DNA from: Streptomyces sp. B21-105
GTDB taxonomy: Bacteria; Actinomycetota; Actinomycetes; Streptomycetales; Streptomycetaceae
DNA: 64,000 nucleotides
NCBI RefSeq assembly: GCF_036898465.1
Contig: NZ_JARUMJ010000001.1
Location: 7,006,001-7,070,000, forward strand
Reading direction: 5' to 3'
The translations under genes were made by a program, and so were the position numbers. Under the pieces are notes generated by a model. That model was not told the DNA's origin. It saw only the letters and a list, made by a program, of their open reading frames with translations, and did not search any database. Position 1 is the first letter of the stretch. Every line of letters begins with the position of its first letter. Shown piece after piece: positions 24,768 to 33,955 of the stretch.

Positions 24768-26108
24768 ATGCAGGCAGAACCGAAGAATCCGCAGGCGGTG
24801 TCGCTCGTCGGGCAGGAATACGAGGTCGAGATCGGCCCCGTCGCCCACGGCGGCCACTGCATCGCCCGGACGGAGGCCGGCCAGGTCCTGTTCGTCCGGC
24901 ACACGCTGCCCGGAGAGCGGGTGGTGGCCCGGGTGACGGAGGGCGAGGAGGGCGCGCGTTTCCTGCGGGCGGACGCCGTGCGGGTCCTTCAGGCGTCCAA
25001 GGACCGCGTCGAGGCTCCCTGCCCCTACGCCGGTCCCGGCCGCTGCGGCGGCTGCGACTGGCAGCATGCCAAGCCTGGCGCGCAACGCCGCCTCAAGGGC
25101 GAGGTCATCGCCGAGCAGCTGCAGCGGCTCGCGGGCCTCACGCCCGAGGAGGCCGGCTGGGACGGCACCGTGATGCCGGCCGAGGGTGACAAGCTGCCGC
25201 CGGGCCAGGTGCCCCAGTGGCGCACCCGCGTGCAGTACGCGGTGGACGCCGACGGCAACGCCGGCCTGCGGCGCCACCGCTCGCACGAGGTCGAGCCGAT
25301 CGAGCACTGCATGATCGCGGCACAGGGCGTCAGCGAGCTGGGCATCGAGGAGCGCGACTGGTCCGGCATGGCCTCCGTCGACGCCATCGCCGCGACGGGC
25401 TCCCAGGACCGCATGGTGATCCTCGAGCCCCGACCCGGCGCCCGCCTGCCCCTCGTCGAGCTCGACAGGCCCGTCTCCGTCATGCGCGTCGAGGAGCACG
25501 ACGGCGGCATCCACCGCGTCCACGGCCGCGGGTTCGTACGGGAGCGGGCCGACGGCCGCACCCACCGCGTCGGCAGCGGCGGCTTCTGGCAGGTCCACCT
25601 GCAGGCCGCGGACACCCTCGTCAAGGCCGTCATGCAGGGCCTGCTGCCGCGCAAGGGCGACATGGCGCTCGACCTGTACTGCGGCGTCGGCCTCTTCGCC
25701 GGAGCGCTCGCCGACCGGATCGGCGACAAGGGCGCGGTCCTCGGCATCGAGTCCGGCAAGCGCGCCGTCGAGGACGCCCGGCACAACCTCGCCGGCTTCG
25801 AGCGGGTGCGGATCGAGCAGGGCAAGGTCGAGAGCGTCCTTCCGCGCACCGGGATCACCGAGGTCGACCTCGTCGTCCTGGACCCGCCGCGCGCGGGGGC
25901 GGGCAAGAAGACGGTGGAACACCTGTCGTCGCTGGGCGCGCGCAAGATCGCCTACGTGGCCTGCGACCCGGCCGCACTGGCCCGGGACGTGGCCTACTTC
26001 CGGGACGGCGGATACCGGGTCCGGACGCTGCGCGCGTTCGACCTGTTCCCGATGACGTCGCACGTGGAGTGTGTGGCGATTCTCGAACCGGCTTCAAAGG
26101 CGCTCTGA
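24768..26108 (+). CDS. TrmA/RumA-type class I SAM RNA methyltransferase with TRAM domain
   Basis: 446-residue enzyme of the RNA uracil-C5 methyltransferase family. The N-terminal TRAM domain (residues ~8-75) contains EIGPVAHGGHCIAR and VRHTLPGERV. A four-cysteine iron-sulfur-type cluster follows (CPYAGPGRCGGCDWQH). The SAM-binding motif is LDLYCGVGLFAGALA. The catalytic nucleophile is the cysteine in YVACDPAALARD, and the terminal motif is LFPMTSHVECVAILEP. The target is probably 23S rRNA or tRNA uridine. The ATG at 24768 has GGAG ten bases upstream. A diverged second copy of its last 69 bases lies at 33962-34030, which suggests that the 3' end has served as an integration site. Confidence 0.9.
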   Translation: MQAEPKNPQAVSLVGQEYEVEIGPVAHGGHCIARTEAGQVLFVRHTLPGERVVARVTEGEEGARFLRADAVRVLQASKDRVEAPCPYAGPGRCGGCDWQHAKPGAQRRLKGEVIAEQLQRLAGLTPEEAGWDGTVMPAEGDKLPPGQVPQWRTRVQYAVDADGNAGLRRHRSHEVEPIEHCMIAAQGVSELGIEERDWSGMASVDAIAATGSQDRMVILEPRPGARLPLVELDRPVSVMRVEEHDGGIHRVHGRGFVRERADGRTHRVGSGGFWQVHLQAADTLVKAVMQGLLPRKGDMALDLYCGVGLFAGALADRIGDKGAVLGIESGKRAVEDARHNLAGFERVRIEQGKVESVLPRTGITEVDLVVLDPPRAGAGKKTVEHLSSLGARKIAYVACDPAALARDVAYFRDGGYRVRTLRAFDLFPMTSHVECVAILEPASKAL

Positions 26109-26711
26109 CCTGCCGTTTTCTTGGACTGCTCAGGTGCGTCGAGGTGTGCCCGACCTGTTTCCCTCAGCCCATCGCGTGGAGTGCGTCGCAGGCTCGCGCC
26201 ACAGGCCTCACCTGCTGCTTCGAACAGCGGGGTGCGGGCGATGAACGCTCTGCCTCGGCTTCGTGAGGGGGCGGTGGGGGACGTGTCTTGACGCTCGTTC
26301 GACGCTGCTTCTGATGGGGCGGCACGCGGCTCGTGCGCCTGAAACAGCAGCGAGGTCAATGATCAAACCTAGACTGCACGCGGGCTCAGGAGTTGGACGC
26401 CGGGCGCGGGTCGAGTCCGTACTGATCCGGCACGCCAAGGTGGCCCCGCAGTGTGCTGGTCTCGTAGTCGCCACGTGACCTCACGGTCAGCGGTCTCGAC
26501 CCGCCTTGTCACATCGGTCGAGAGCTTTCGGATTGCGACCGACAACGCTGGCCGCGGCTCTGGGGTCGGTCTGGAGCCTCGACCGCGCCTGCGGTCCCCT
26601 CGTGTACGGGGCGCGGCGAGATGGTGAGTGACGTGCAGGCCATCAGCGCAACGCGTGCCGTCGATGACAGCGGTGGCGACGGTGGGCGCGGCGACTTTTA
26701 CGGCTGCTGTC
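26109..26711. other. 600-bp noncoding start of the accessory region
   Basis: No supported gene. It contains a TTGACGCTCGTTCGACGCT motif at 26289-26307 that recurs in similar form at 32890-32912 and 33869-33891. The short ATG frame at 26241 reads MNALPRLREGAVGDVS and then stops. This is the left flank of the possible integrated segment that starts behind the RNA methyltransferase gene. Confidence 0.4.
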
Positions 26712-26852
26712 TCAGCACGCGCTCTTGGCGCCGTGCCGGTCGATCAACCAGGCGGTTTCGAGGACGAGCAGGCTCGCCTGCGCGAAGTCGCTGCGTGAGC
26801 GCGCGATGAGCTCCTGCACCACGCCCTCGTCGGCGAGCGTTTTGTCGACGCG
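26712..26852 (-). pseudogene. Acyl-CoA dehydrogenase internal fragment
   Basis: About 47 residues in frame on the minus strand, including LADEGVVQELIARSRSDFAQ and LLVLETAWLIDRHGAKSA. These match the helical C-terminal region of acyl-CoA dehydrogenases, which usually read LADQGVVRERIA..RIEIEQARLLVLKTAWLID. The usual ~60 further residues (the VHGGAG region) are missing after a stop, and the N-terminal part is replaced at ~26853 by the divergent GH30 fragment. It is a leftover from a rearrangement. Confidence 0.75.
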
Positions 26853-28619
26853 ATGCGCCTGCGCTACACCATCCCCCTGCTGAAACAGGCCCGGAAGATC
26901 AACCCGCAGTTGGCCGTCATGGCCACTCCGTGGAGCCCACCCGGGTGGATGAAGACCAGCGACACCATGAACGGCGGCCGGCTCAAGCCGGGCGCCTACC
27001 AGCAACTCGCCGACTACTTCGCGAAGTTCCTCAAGGCATACGCGGCAGCCGGCGTGCCGGTGCGCTACGTCACCCCGCAGAACGAGCCGCTGAACAACAC
27101 GTCCGCCTACCCGAGCATGGGCCTGACGGCGGACGACGCCAAGACCTTCATCAACGACTACCTCGTCCCGACACTGCGCAAGCAGGGTCTGTCCACCGGC
27201 ATTCTGGGCTACGACCACAACTGGGACGTCACCAGCTACCCCGAGACCCTGTACACCGACGCGGCGAGCGCCAAGAACGCCACCGGCACGGCCTGGCACT
27301 GCTACGCCGGCGACGTCTCGGCACAGACCGTCGTCCACAACGACTACCCGGGCAAGCCCGCCTTCCAGAGCGAGTGCTCCGGCGGCAGCTGGGAGGGCAA
27401 CGAGCAGGGCGCCTTCGCCGGTGTGATGGACAACGTCATCAACGGTCCGCGGAACTGGGCCCAGAGCATCATCCGCTGGAACCTCGCCCTGGACTCCAGT
27501 AGCGGTCCCACCAACAACGGCTGCCAGGGCTGCCGCCCTGTGGTGACCGTCTCCCCGAACACCAACGGCACCTGGACCTACACGCCCACGGCCGACTACT
27601 GGGGGCTGGCGCAGGCCAGCAAGTTCGTCCAGCCCGGTGCCCGCCGGGTCGCCTCCAACACCTTCGGCAAGGGCAACGTCGAGGACGTCGCCTTCACCAA
27701 CCCCGACGGCTCCACCGCGCTGGTCACCTACAACGCCGGCAGCACGGCACGCACCTTCACCGTCGGCTGGGGCGACCGCCACTTCACCTACACCCTGGCC
27801 GCGGGAGCAGCCGCGACCTTCACCTGGACCGGCACCCAGCACGGCAGCACCGACGCGGCCGCCATCGGCTCCGTCGACATCCCCTTCAGCAACCCCGACG
27901 GCAGCCAGCCCCTGATCAGCTACGACAGCGGACTGCTCGCCCAGCAGCCCCAGATACGCATCGGCGACCAGTGGCTCGGCTACACCCTGCCCACCGGCGC
28001 CTCCCTCACTCCGCCCACCGGCGAGACAGCCCTGCCCCGCGACGGCTGGCAGGCATCGGCCTCCGCGAGCAGCTCGGACGACCCGCCGTCCAAGGCCATC
28101 GACGGCGACGCGACCACCCGGTGGAGCCTGGGACACGGCATGCAACCGGGTGACTGGTTCCAGGTCGACCTCGGCTCGACCCAGACCTTCGACCAACTTG
28201 TCCTGGACACGAGCGCCTCGTCCGGCGACTTCGTCCGCCAGTACGACGTGTACGCCTCCGACGACGGCACCAGCTGGGGCAAGCCGATCGCCACCGGCCC
28301 CGGCAGAACCGTGAGCCGGATCCTGCTGCCCACCACCACCGCCCGCTACATCCGCGTGGTCAACAAGGCAAGCTCTGGCAGCTGGTGGTCCCTCCACGAC
28401 CTCTCCGTCTTCGCCTCCGACGGCAAGACCATGTCGCCCCCGGCCACGAGCGCCGGCCTCCAGCGCAAGAACGCGACCCTGCCCGACGGCACCAAGCTGC
28501 AGGTGACGTACAACTCCGGCAGCGGGGCTGCCACATTCGACGTCCCGTGGGGCGGCACGACGTACAGCTACCGACTGCCCGCCGACGCCGCCGCGATCCT
28601 CACCGCGCGCGCTGCCTGA
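26853..28619 (+). pseudogene. GH30-type glycosidase with F5/8C (CBM32-like) domain, 5' truncated
   Basis: 588 residues. The catalytic (beta/alpha)8 domain of glycoside hydrolase family 30 starts in the middle at IPLLKQARKINPQLAVMATP. The acid/base glutamate is in YVTPQNEPLN and the nucleophile glutamate in AFQSECSGG, so both catalytic residues are present. The first ~150-200 residues and the secretion signal are missing. Beta-sandwich repeats follow (VEDVAFTNPDGSTALVTYN, SVDIPFSNPDGSQPLISYD). A discoidin-like module comes next (residues ~410-530: WQASASASSSDDPPSKAIDG, TTRWSLGHGMQPGDWF), then a last NPDG-like repeat. Without a signal peptide, secretion and activity are doubtful. Its 5' end abuts an acyl-CoA dehydrogenase fragment. 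Confidence 0.82.
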
Positions 28620-28657
28620 ACGCACGCCTGCGGAAACCGCCAGTATGAAGCCACACA

Positions 28658-28696
28658 GCGAGGGCCCGCGCAGAGGAAATCTGCGCGGGCCCTCGC
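28658..28696 (+). terminator. Hairpin terminator after the GH30 gene
   Basis: Perfect 16-bp arms (28658-28673 and 28681-28696) with a 7-base loop, 38 bases after the stop codon. Confidence 0.85.
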
Positions 28697-28738
28697 CCTC
28701 TTGCGCTCTCAGCTCGGCACTACTACCCGGAGGAACGC

Positions 28739-29071
28739 GTGGAACGAGCCGGCATCGACGAGACCTTTGTCCGTGATCTTGTTCGTGATCAGCACCCGGA
28801 CCTGGCGGACCTCGAGATCCAGCCGGTTCCCTCGGGCTGGGACAACCAACTCTGGCGACCCGGCGACGAACTGGCCGTGCGCCTGCCGATGACCGAACGA
28901 GCCCCCGCGCTCTTGAGTAAAGAGTTCCGGTGGCTCCCCGAACTCGCCAAGCGTCTGCCGCTGCCGGTACCGACGCCCCAGCGCCTCAGCGAGCCGACAC
29001 CACGCTTTCCCTGGCCGTGGGTCATCGCGGCATGGGTTCCTGGCGAACCGGCGGACACCGCCGCAGGCTGA
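28739..29071 (+). pseudogene. Aminoglycoside phosphotransferase N-terminal fragment
   Basis: 110 residues matching the first third of APH-family kinases: VRDLVRDQHPDLADLEIQPV, GWDNQLWRPGDELAVRLP (nucleotide-binding strands) and RWLPELAKRLPLPVPTPQ. It stops at EPADTAAG, where the family continues for ~190 residues through the Brenner motif HGDLHxxN and the DFG-like metal site; both are absent. Start codon GTG 28739 follows GGAGGAAC. It cannot be an active kinase. Confidence 0.8.
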
Positions 29072-29132
29072 GCGAGCGACCATTCCGGCCCACGTTCCTT
29101 GGGGCCGAGAACGCGGCCCGACCGCGCCGCGT

Positions 29133-29151
29133 TGATACCGGTCAGGTATCA
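29133..29151. promoter_or_regulatory. Operator of the toxin-antitoxin operon
   Basis: Inverted repeat TGATACC-GGTCA-GGTATCA (7-bp arms) ending eight bases before the antitoxin ATG. Ribbon-helix-helix antitoxins bind such short palindromes, so autorepression is likely. There is no room for a normal ribosome-binding site, which suggests a leaderless or nearly leaderless transcript. Confidence 0.7.
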
Positions 29152-29158
29152 TCTCTGT

Positions 29159-29353
29159 ATGGCGATGACACTCCGGCTCCCCGACGACCTTGACGCGAAG
29201 CTCACCGAGCGGGCTCGTCGGGAGGGTCGCAGCAAGCAGGAACTTGCCATCGAGGCCATCCGTGACGCCCAGAACCGGGCCGAGCTGAAGGTCGACGACG
29301 TCTTGGCCGAGGTCATGGACAGCGATGCGGAGATCCTGGACTACTTGAAGTGA
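29159..29353 (+). CDS. Ribbon-helix-helix antitoxin
   Basis: 64-residue protein. The N-terminal RHH DNA-binding fold reads AMTLRLPDDLDAKLTERARREGR-SKQELAIEAI. The C-terminal half (KVDDVLAEVMDSDAEILDYLK) is acidic and should neutralise the toxin by wrapping around it. It overlaps the toxin start (GTGA at 29350-29353), giving tightly coupled synthesis with antitoxin first. The operator lies just upstream. No Shine-Dalgarno is visible before either ATG 29159 or 29165. Confidence 0.85.
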   Translation: MAMTLRLPDDLDAKLTERARREGRSKQELAIEAIRDAQNRAELKVDDVLAEVMDSDAEILDYLK

Positions 29354-29742
29354 CCGACATGCGCTGTCTCCAGATCGACGAGATCCTGGCCATCGCCCGC
29401 ACGGTCAACGGTACCGAGCACGGCGTGCGCGACATGGGCCTTCTGGTGTCGGCGATCGAGCGACCCCGGACGAACGTGTTCGGAGCCGAGTTGTATCCCA
29501 CGCTGCACGAGAAGGCTGCGGCGCTGCTGCACTCCGTCGCCCGCAATCACGCGCTGATCGACGGCAACAAGCGCACCGCCTGGCTCGCCATGCGTGTCTT
29601 CCTGCGGTTCAACGGCGTCAGCGCCGGTGCCGTCCCCCCACCCGTCTCCGCTGCCGGCCCGTTCGTCGAGGACGTCGCACAGGACAACATCGACGTACCG
29701 GCCATTGCCAAGCGCCTCTCGACCTGGTTCCCCATTTCCTGA
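29350..29742 (+). CDS. Doc-type (Fic fold) toxin
   Basis: 130-residue Fic-fold protein of the death-on-curing group. Doc kinases phosphorylate elongation factor EF-Tu and stop translation. The active-site motif HALIDGNKRTAW (residues ~60-71) is complete, including the histidine, the acidic residue and the GNKR loop. The N-terminal DEILAIARTVNGTEHGVRDMGLLVSAIERP is also typical of Doc. The GTG start overlaps the antitoxin stop. Both genes look undamaged, unlike most neighbours, so the module is probably functional. Confidence 0.9.
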   Translation: MTDMRCLQIDEILAIARTVNGTEHGVRDMGLLVSAIERPRTNVFGAELYPTLHEKAAALLHSVARNHALIDGNKRTAWLAMRVFLRFNGVSAGAVPPPVSAAGPFVEDVAQDNIDVPAIAKRLSTWFPIS

Positions 29743-29772
29743 CGTTCGGCCTCGTGTGGTGGGGGACGGAAT

Positions 29773-29930
29773 GAGGCCCCGAAAGCGGCACTGGCTCTGC
29801 ACGCCTACCTGCGGTGGCGCAACGCCAACGCCCGCCACCGCGACGTCCTGGCCGCCGAACGCAAGGAACGCGCCCGCATCCAAAGCGAGTAGGGCATCCG
29901 GCGGGGCGGACGCCCGCTCACGACGGCGCC
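29773..29930 (+). pseudogene. Transposase C-terminal fragment (IS630-like)
   Basis: In-frame residues ALALHAYLRWRNANARHRD and VLAAERKERARIQSE match the C-terminus of transposases found in Streptomyces. A TAG (29890-29892) stands where the family has lysine (SEKGIRWGGRPL), after which the family sequence resumes as GIRRGGRPLTTA. It is a small decayed IS relic. Confidence 0.65.
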
Positions 29931-29950
29931 TGACGAAAACGCTCCGCGGG

Positions 29951-30352
29951 TCAGACCACCAGCGCCGCGCGCAGCGCACGGAATGCCTCACGAAGTTCCA
30001 ACGTGGAGATCGGATCGATCTCCATCTGCAAATGGCACACGTCGTCGTCGCCGTTGGGAGTCAGACGCACGAAAAAGGCGAAACCATCTCCGACTGGCTC
30101 CGCCTTCAACCTCAGCGGATTGTTCCGACCGGGAGTCACTGCAGCCGAAAAGCGCACGCCCGGCGAGGGCGCGCGCAAGTGAGAGAGCACGCGGGCCACG
30201 AAGTCCATGACCTCCGCAGCGCTGAGATCCGCAGTGAAGTCAGCTGTCAGCCAGGACGACCAGTCTGCTGTGATCCGCCAGCTGTCCGCACCGATCCGAG
30301 CCAGTTCCAGCCACACATCATCGTTGCCGAGGCGTATCCGATGCTGTTCCAT
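29951..30352 (-). CDS. Hypothetical protein (133 aa)
   Basis: 133-residue soluble protein of alternating beta strands (DDVWLELARIGADSWRITADW, RFSAAVTPGRNNPLRLKAE, GFAFFVRLTPNGDDDVCHL) ending in a helix (LELREAFRALRAALVV). I do not recognise the family; it resembles the small single-domain proteins common in actinobacterial accessory regions. GGAGGG precedes the ATG at 30352. Codon use is somewhat less G/C-biased than in the core genes, consistent with transfer. Confidence 0.65.
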   Translation of the reverse strand: MEQHRIRLGNDDVWLELARIGADSWRITADWSSWLTADFTADLSAAEVMDFVARVLSHLRAPSPGVRFSAAVTPGRNNPLRLKAEPVGDGFAFFVRLTPNGDDDVCHLQMEIDPISTLELREAFRALRAALVV

Positions 30353-30484
30353 CGTCGCCCTCCGGCATCCATGGCCTGGGCTCAAGATCCTATGGTGCGG
30401 ATCTCCATCGTCGGAAGTCGTTGCACGTCATCCACCCTCCCCACCAACCTGCGAACCTTCCCGGTCAGAGCACTGGACCAGCGG

Positions 30485-31513
30485 CTACCGACCCCCGTCG
30501 GTCACTCCGCGCGCGGTCGGTACAGCCGCTTCGGGCTCGTCCGGCACGGGCCCCGCCTCTGCCGTAGTCCGAGCGGTCGCAGTCCCGGAAAGCTCGCTTC
30601 CCCTCGTGCCCGGATTCGTCGTGGCCTCCTGTCCCCGCTCGATCATGCCCAGCGCCACCCCGACGATGATGATCACGCCGCCTGTCACCTGGGCGAGCCG
30701 GATCGACTCCCCGTTGATCACGACGGCGCCGATGACGCCGAAGACCGGTACCAGGTTGAGGATGTTGACCGCGACGCTCGACGCCATCCTGCGCAGGCCG
30801 TAGTTGTAGAGCAGGAAGCCGCCGACCGAGCACGCCACGGCCAGGTAGACCAACAGCGATGAGGCGGTCGCGCCAGGCATCCGCCAGTCGTCGGCCTCCA
30901 GCAGGGACGCGAGCAGGAAGCCGGCCGCGCCCGCCAAGGTCTGGTAGTAGGTGACGCTCGCGGCGTCCTGGCCAGCGCTCGCGCGCTTGCCGAGCACGTT
31001 GTAGCCGGCCCAGGCCAGCCCGCCGAGCAGCAGCAGGATGTCCCCCAGCCAGCGCGAACTGCCGCCGACCTCGGCCCCGTTGCGCACGACGAGGAAGGCG
31101 CCGACGGTGGCCAGCAGCACGCCCGTCACGCGCGGCAGCGGCATCCGGGTGCGGAAGACGAGCAGTTCCACCAGCATGGTCATCAGCGGATACGTGGCCA
31201 CGATCAGGGACGCGTCGGATGCCGTGGACAGGCCGACGCCGACGTTCTCCAGGATGAAGTACACGGTGATGCCGAGGAACCCGCTCAGGTAGAGCTGCCG
31301 CCGTTGCCGGGGGGCTGGACGGGCCGGGCGGTGCCTGCTCAGCCGTACCGTCACGCCCAGGAGTAACGCCGCGAGGGTGAACCTGATGGCGCCGATAGTG
31401 AGCGGGCCGACATCCTCCAGCACCTGCTTGGTCACCGCGTACGAACTGCTCCAGAACAGCGCGGCCGCCATGACCGCACACACCGCCCACACCGTGGGTC
31501 CTTGTTTGCGCAT
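30485..31513 (-). CDS. EamA/DMT-family exporter
   Basis: 342-residue membrane protein with ten transmembrane segments in two EamA repeats. The first begins AAALFWSSSYAVTKQVLED, the second near residue 155 (LLLLGGLAWAGYNVLGKRA); repeat 2 ends NILNLVPVFGVIGAVVINGE, a family signature. The last ~40 residues form a disordered tail. Such carriers export amino acids or metabolites. The divergent Lrp/AsnC gene, separated by 93 bases, is a typical partner and probably controls it. ATG at 31513 with GAGAGGGG upstream. Confidence 0.88.
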   Translation of the reverse strand: MRKQGPTVWAVCAVMAAALFWSSSYAVTKQVLEDVGPLTIGAIRFTLAALLLGVTVRLSRHRPARPAPRQRRQLYLSGFLGITVYFILENVGVGLSTASDASLIVATYPLMTMLVELLVFRTRMPLPRVTGVLLATVGAFLVVRNGAEVGGSSRWLGDILLLLGGLAWAGYNVLGKRASAGQDAASVTYYQTLAGAAGFLLASLLEADDWRMPGATASSLLVYLAVACSVGGFLLYNYGLRRMASSVAVNILNLVPVFGVIGAVVINGESIRLAQVTGGVIIIVGVALGMIERGQEATTNPGTRGSELSGTATARTTAEAGPVPDEPEAAVPTARGVTDGGR

Positions 31514-31606
31514 ACCAAGTCGCCCCTCTCTGCTACCCACTGCCGCCCACCGAAAGTGATGCGAGGAGTCCGAATTACCTTCGGAATCCGGCAGGAAGAG
31601 GCAAGC

Positions 31607-32059
31607 GTGGACGAACTAGATTCGGCGTTGGTGCGGATGCTCCAGGAGGATGGTCGGCGCACCAACCGGGACATGGCCCAGGAACTCGGTATCGCCCCGT
31701 CCACATGTCTGGAGCGAATCCGGTCGCTGCGCAGCAGCGGCATCCTGACGGGATTTCATGCGGAGGCAGACCTCGCGGCGATCGGCCGCGGGCTGCAGGC
31801 GGTGATCGCCGTACGGGTCCGCCCCCCGACACGTGCTGTGATCGAGGCCTTCCAGACCTTCCTGGAGGGGATGCCCGAGGTCGTCTCGATCTTCGTCCTC
31901 ACCGGGAACGACGACTTCCTCGTGCACGTCGCCGTCCGGGACACCGACCATCTGCACGCAGTGGTCCTGGAGAAGCTGGCGAAGCGCCCGGAACTCGCCG
32001 ACGTACGGACGTCGGTGGTCTATGGGCACCTGCGCAAGAAGGTCATCGATCCGGCGTGA
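31607..32059 (+). CDS. Lrp/AsnC-family regulator
   Basis: 150-residue feast/famine regulator. The helix-turn-helix spans DELDSALVRMLQEDGRRTNRDM and ELGIAPSTCLERIRSLRSSG. The RAM ligand-binding domain follows (AVIAVRVRPPTRAVIEAFQTF, EVVSIFVLTGNDDFLVHVAVRDTDHL). It probably senses an amino acid and controls the divergent DMT exporter. GTG at 31607 follows AGGAAGAGG. The shared 93-bp gap must hold both promoters. Confidence 0.9.
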   Translation: MDELDSALVRMLQEDGRRTNRDMAQELGIAPSTCLERIRSLRSSGILTGFHAEADLAAIGRGLQAVIAVRVRPPTRAVIEAFQTFLEGMPEVVSIFVLTGNDDFLVHVAVRDTDHLHAVVLEKLAKRPELADVRTSVVYGHLRKKVIDPA

Positions 32060-32511
32060 CACCGACGCGGACCTCGCTCGCGGCGGGCCACCGGGCCCGT
32101 GGTGCGGTCTCCTTGGCCGCCGCAACGAGCAGGTCGTTCGCCTCGGCCCGGCTCATTGCCCCCCGCAGGCCGCTGCCCGGGGACCGCAGACCAGCGGACC
32201 GCGCCGCTCCCACTCCTGAGCAACCGTCCGAGGCATCGCCCGCGGCAGCCACAGGGCGGCCGCGGGCGCGCGCACGAGGTAGGCCCAGGCTTGCCCCGCG
32301 CCACAGCCGGGGGCGGCTCACACGTCCGCTGTCTCCCAGCAGCGCGCTGGAACAACGGCGTGGCCGACCCGTCGGCACGCTCACGATCGCAACCGCGGCG
32401 ACAGCCGGGCGTGAGCTGCTGCCGGAGTGCTCGCCGCGCTCGCCGCATCATGCCCGTCCTTGGACGTCCGCACCCTGGAGGCCACGGACGAGCGATGCAC
32501 CCCGCACCGCC
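32060..32511. other. 450-bp decayed sequence
   Basis: GC-rich sequence with frames on several strands but no recognisable protein, start or ribosome site. It ends in the aldo/keto reductase remnant, so it is probably degraded coding DNA. Confidence 0.4.
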
Positions 32512-32695
32512 GATCCGCCCGAATCCCACACCATGGAGCAGCTGGAGGCATTCCTGCCGGTTGCCGATGTCACGCTCCCGGCCGACGTGCTCGACGCCAT
32601 CGACGAGATCGTCGCCCCCGGAGTCACGGTCAACCCCCGTCGACAACAGCTACGGAGACTTCGAGCTGCGGGCTGACCGGCGGCGGCGCCGACGT
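32512..32695 (+). pseudogene. Aldo/keto reductase C-terminal fragment with frameshift
   Basis: The sequence HTMEQLEAFLPVADVTLPAD and VLDAIDEIVAPGVTVNP matches the extreme C-terminus of aldo/keto reductases. One extra C at ~32638 shifts the frame; after it the family sequence continues as VDNSYGDFELRADRR. The rest of the enzyme is absent. Confidence 0.75.
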
Positions 32696-32925
32696 GAACC
32701 GGCTCGGCCGGTCATGGCCGATCGAGTCTGGTCACCGTGACGGCATACCGGCCGGGTGATCGGCCCCGGGGCTGCGCCCCGCTCGACCGCCGACTCCCGT
32801 GACAGAGCTGCGTCTCCCCGCCCCTGCACGCGCGGCGGTTAGGTGTGGCGCCTCACAGTAGATCGGCATGCGGCGTCAACGCTGCCCGCCGTGACGCCGA
32901 TTTGACGCTCCGTGCCGCCGATCGC

Positions 32926-33075
32926 TCCTCGAGGGTGACAGGCGCCGACCGGATCGTCGTCATGGAGGTCGGCCGGGTCCGGTCGGTGGGCACCCACGAG
33001 GAACTGGTGGCCCAGGACCGGCTGTACGCGCAGCTGGCTGCCACCCAGCTCCTGACCCCCCTCGCGATGACCTGA
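32926..33075 (+). pseudogene. ABC exporter ATPase C-terminal fragment
   Basis: Residues [20 protein letters not shown] and [20 protein letters not shown] match the end of ABC-type multidrug/lipid exporters, just after the H-loop; the usual AHRLSTVR preceding it is degraded to ADRSSRVT. Walker motifs and the membrane domain are missing. Confidence 0.78.
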
Positions 33076-33177
33076 TCCACCCCACGTAGGGTTGTCCGGC
33101 CGTCCACTGCCCCCATTCCGGCCGGGCAACCCCACGCACCGACACCCACGGAAGACCAAGACCGCGAAAGGCCCCGC

Positions 33178-33705
33178 ATGCACACCGAGTCGGCCATCCC
33201 TTACAGACGTGCGGTGTGGGACTGGCTGGCGCAGCCGACTGCGCTGTTCGGCGGTGTGTACGGGCTCCTGGTGTCGAGTTCGGCCGTCGCCGCGCTCACG
33301 CAGTCCGGCGAGGTGACCCGGGCGGCGCGTATGGACGACGCCCTGTGGGTCCTGTTCACCGCCCTTGCCTCGGCCCTGGCTCATGGTTATGCCCACCAGA
33401 TCGCCTACCGCGATGCCCAGGGCCATACCGGCGTACGGGGTGTGGTGCGTGCCGTGCTCGCCAAATGGCCGCTGGTGCTGGCGGCCCTCCCCACCACACT
33501 GCTGCTGTGGGGGGCGGGCCTCGGCTGGTGGCGTTCCCAGGGCATCGAATACGTCGCCTTCGCAATCAACACCGTCCTGCTGCTGTGCTGGGGCCTGCTC
33601 GCATGCCGGGCTGCAGGCCGCACGTGGGGACGAGCCGTCAGGATCGGCTGCGTCGACGCGCTCTTGGGAGTGGCCGTCGCATTGGTCAGCACACTGCTGA
33701 AGTAG
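33178..33705 (+). CDS. Four-helix membrane protein, hypothetical
   Basis: 175-residue protein with about four hydrophobic helices: ALFGGVYGLLVSSSAVAAL, ALWVLFTALASALAHGYAHQ, WPLVLAALPTTLLLWGAG and VAFAINTVLLLCWGLLACRA. A last one ends LGVAVALVSTLLK. A conserved-looking HGYAHQIAYRDAQGHTG lies in the first cytoplasmic loop. I do not recognise the family. GAAAGG precedes the ATG at 33178. It looks intact among broken neighbours. Confidence 0.72.
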   Translation: MHTESAIPYRRAVWDWLAQPTALFGGVYGLLVSSSAVAALTQSGEVTRAARMDDALWVLFTALASALAHGYAHQIAYRDAQGHTGVRGVVRAVLAKWPLVLAALPTTLLLWGAGLGWWRSQGIEYVAFAINTVLLLCWGLLACRAAGRTWGRAVRIGCVDALLGVAVALVSTLLK

Positions 33706-33955
33706 CGCGGCGACGGTCACTCATGCCGGTGCGGAGGGCCGGACCGATGCGCTGAGCCGCGCACCTGGCCGGCCTCCGTCAGGCGCTGACGGAGGCCTGG
33801 AATTGGTGGCTGACGTCCTGGCGGGAGATGACCGAAGCGATTGAGTGAGGAAGCCGCTTCGGCCAGCCGTGACGCTCGTTTGACGCTCCGAGTGCCAGAA
33901 GGCTCCTCCCGTAGACCGAAAATGGCCGTGACCTGCTGTTATGTCACGTCCCTCG

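Noticed and set aside
26712..28625. 637-codon minus-strand frame opposite the GH30 gene
   Set aside because: Only its last ~47 codons (26712-26852) resemble a protein, an acyl-CoA dehydrogenase fragment; the rest is antisense to GH30.
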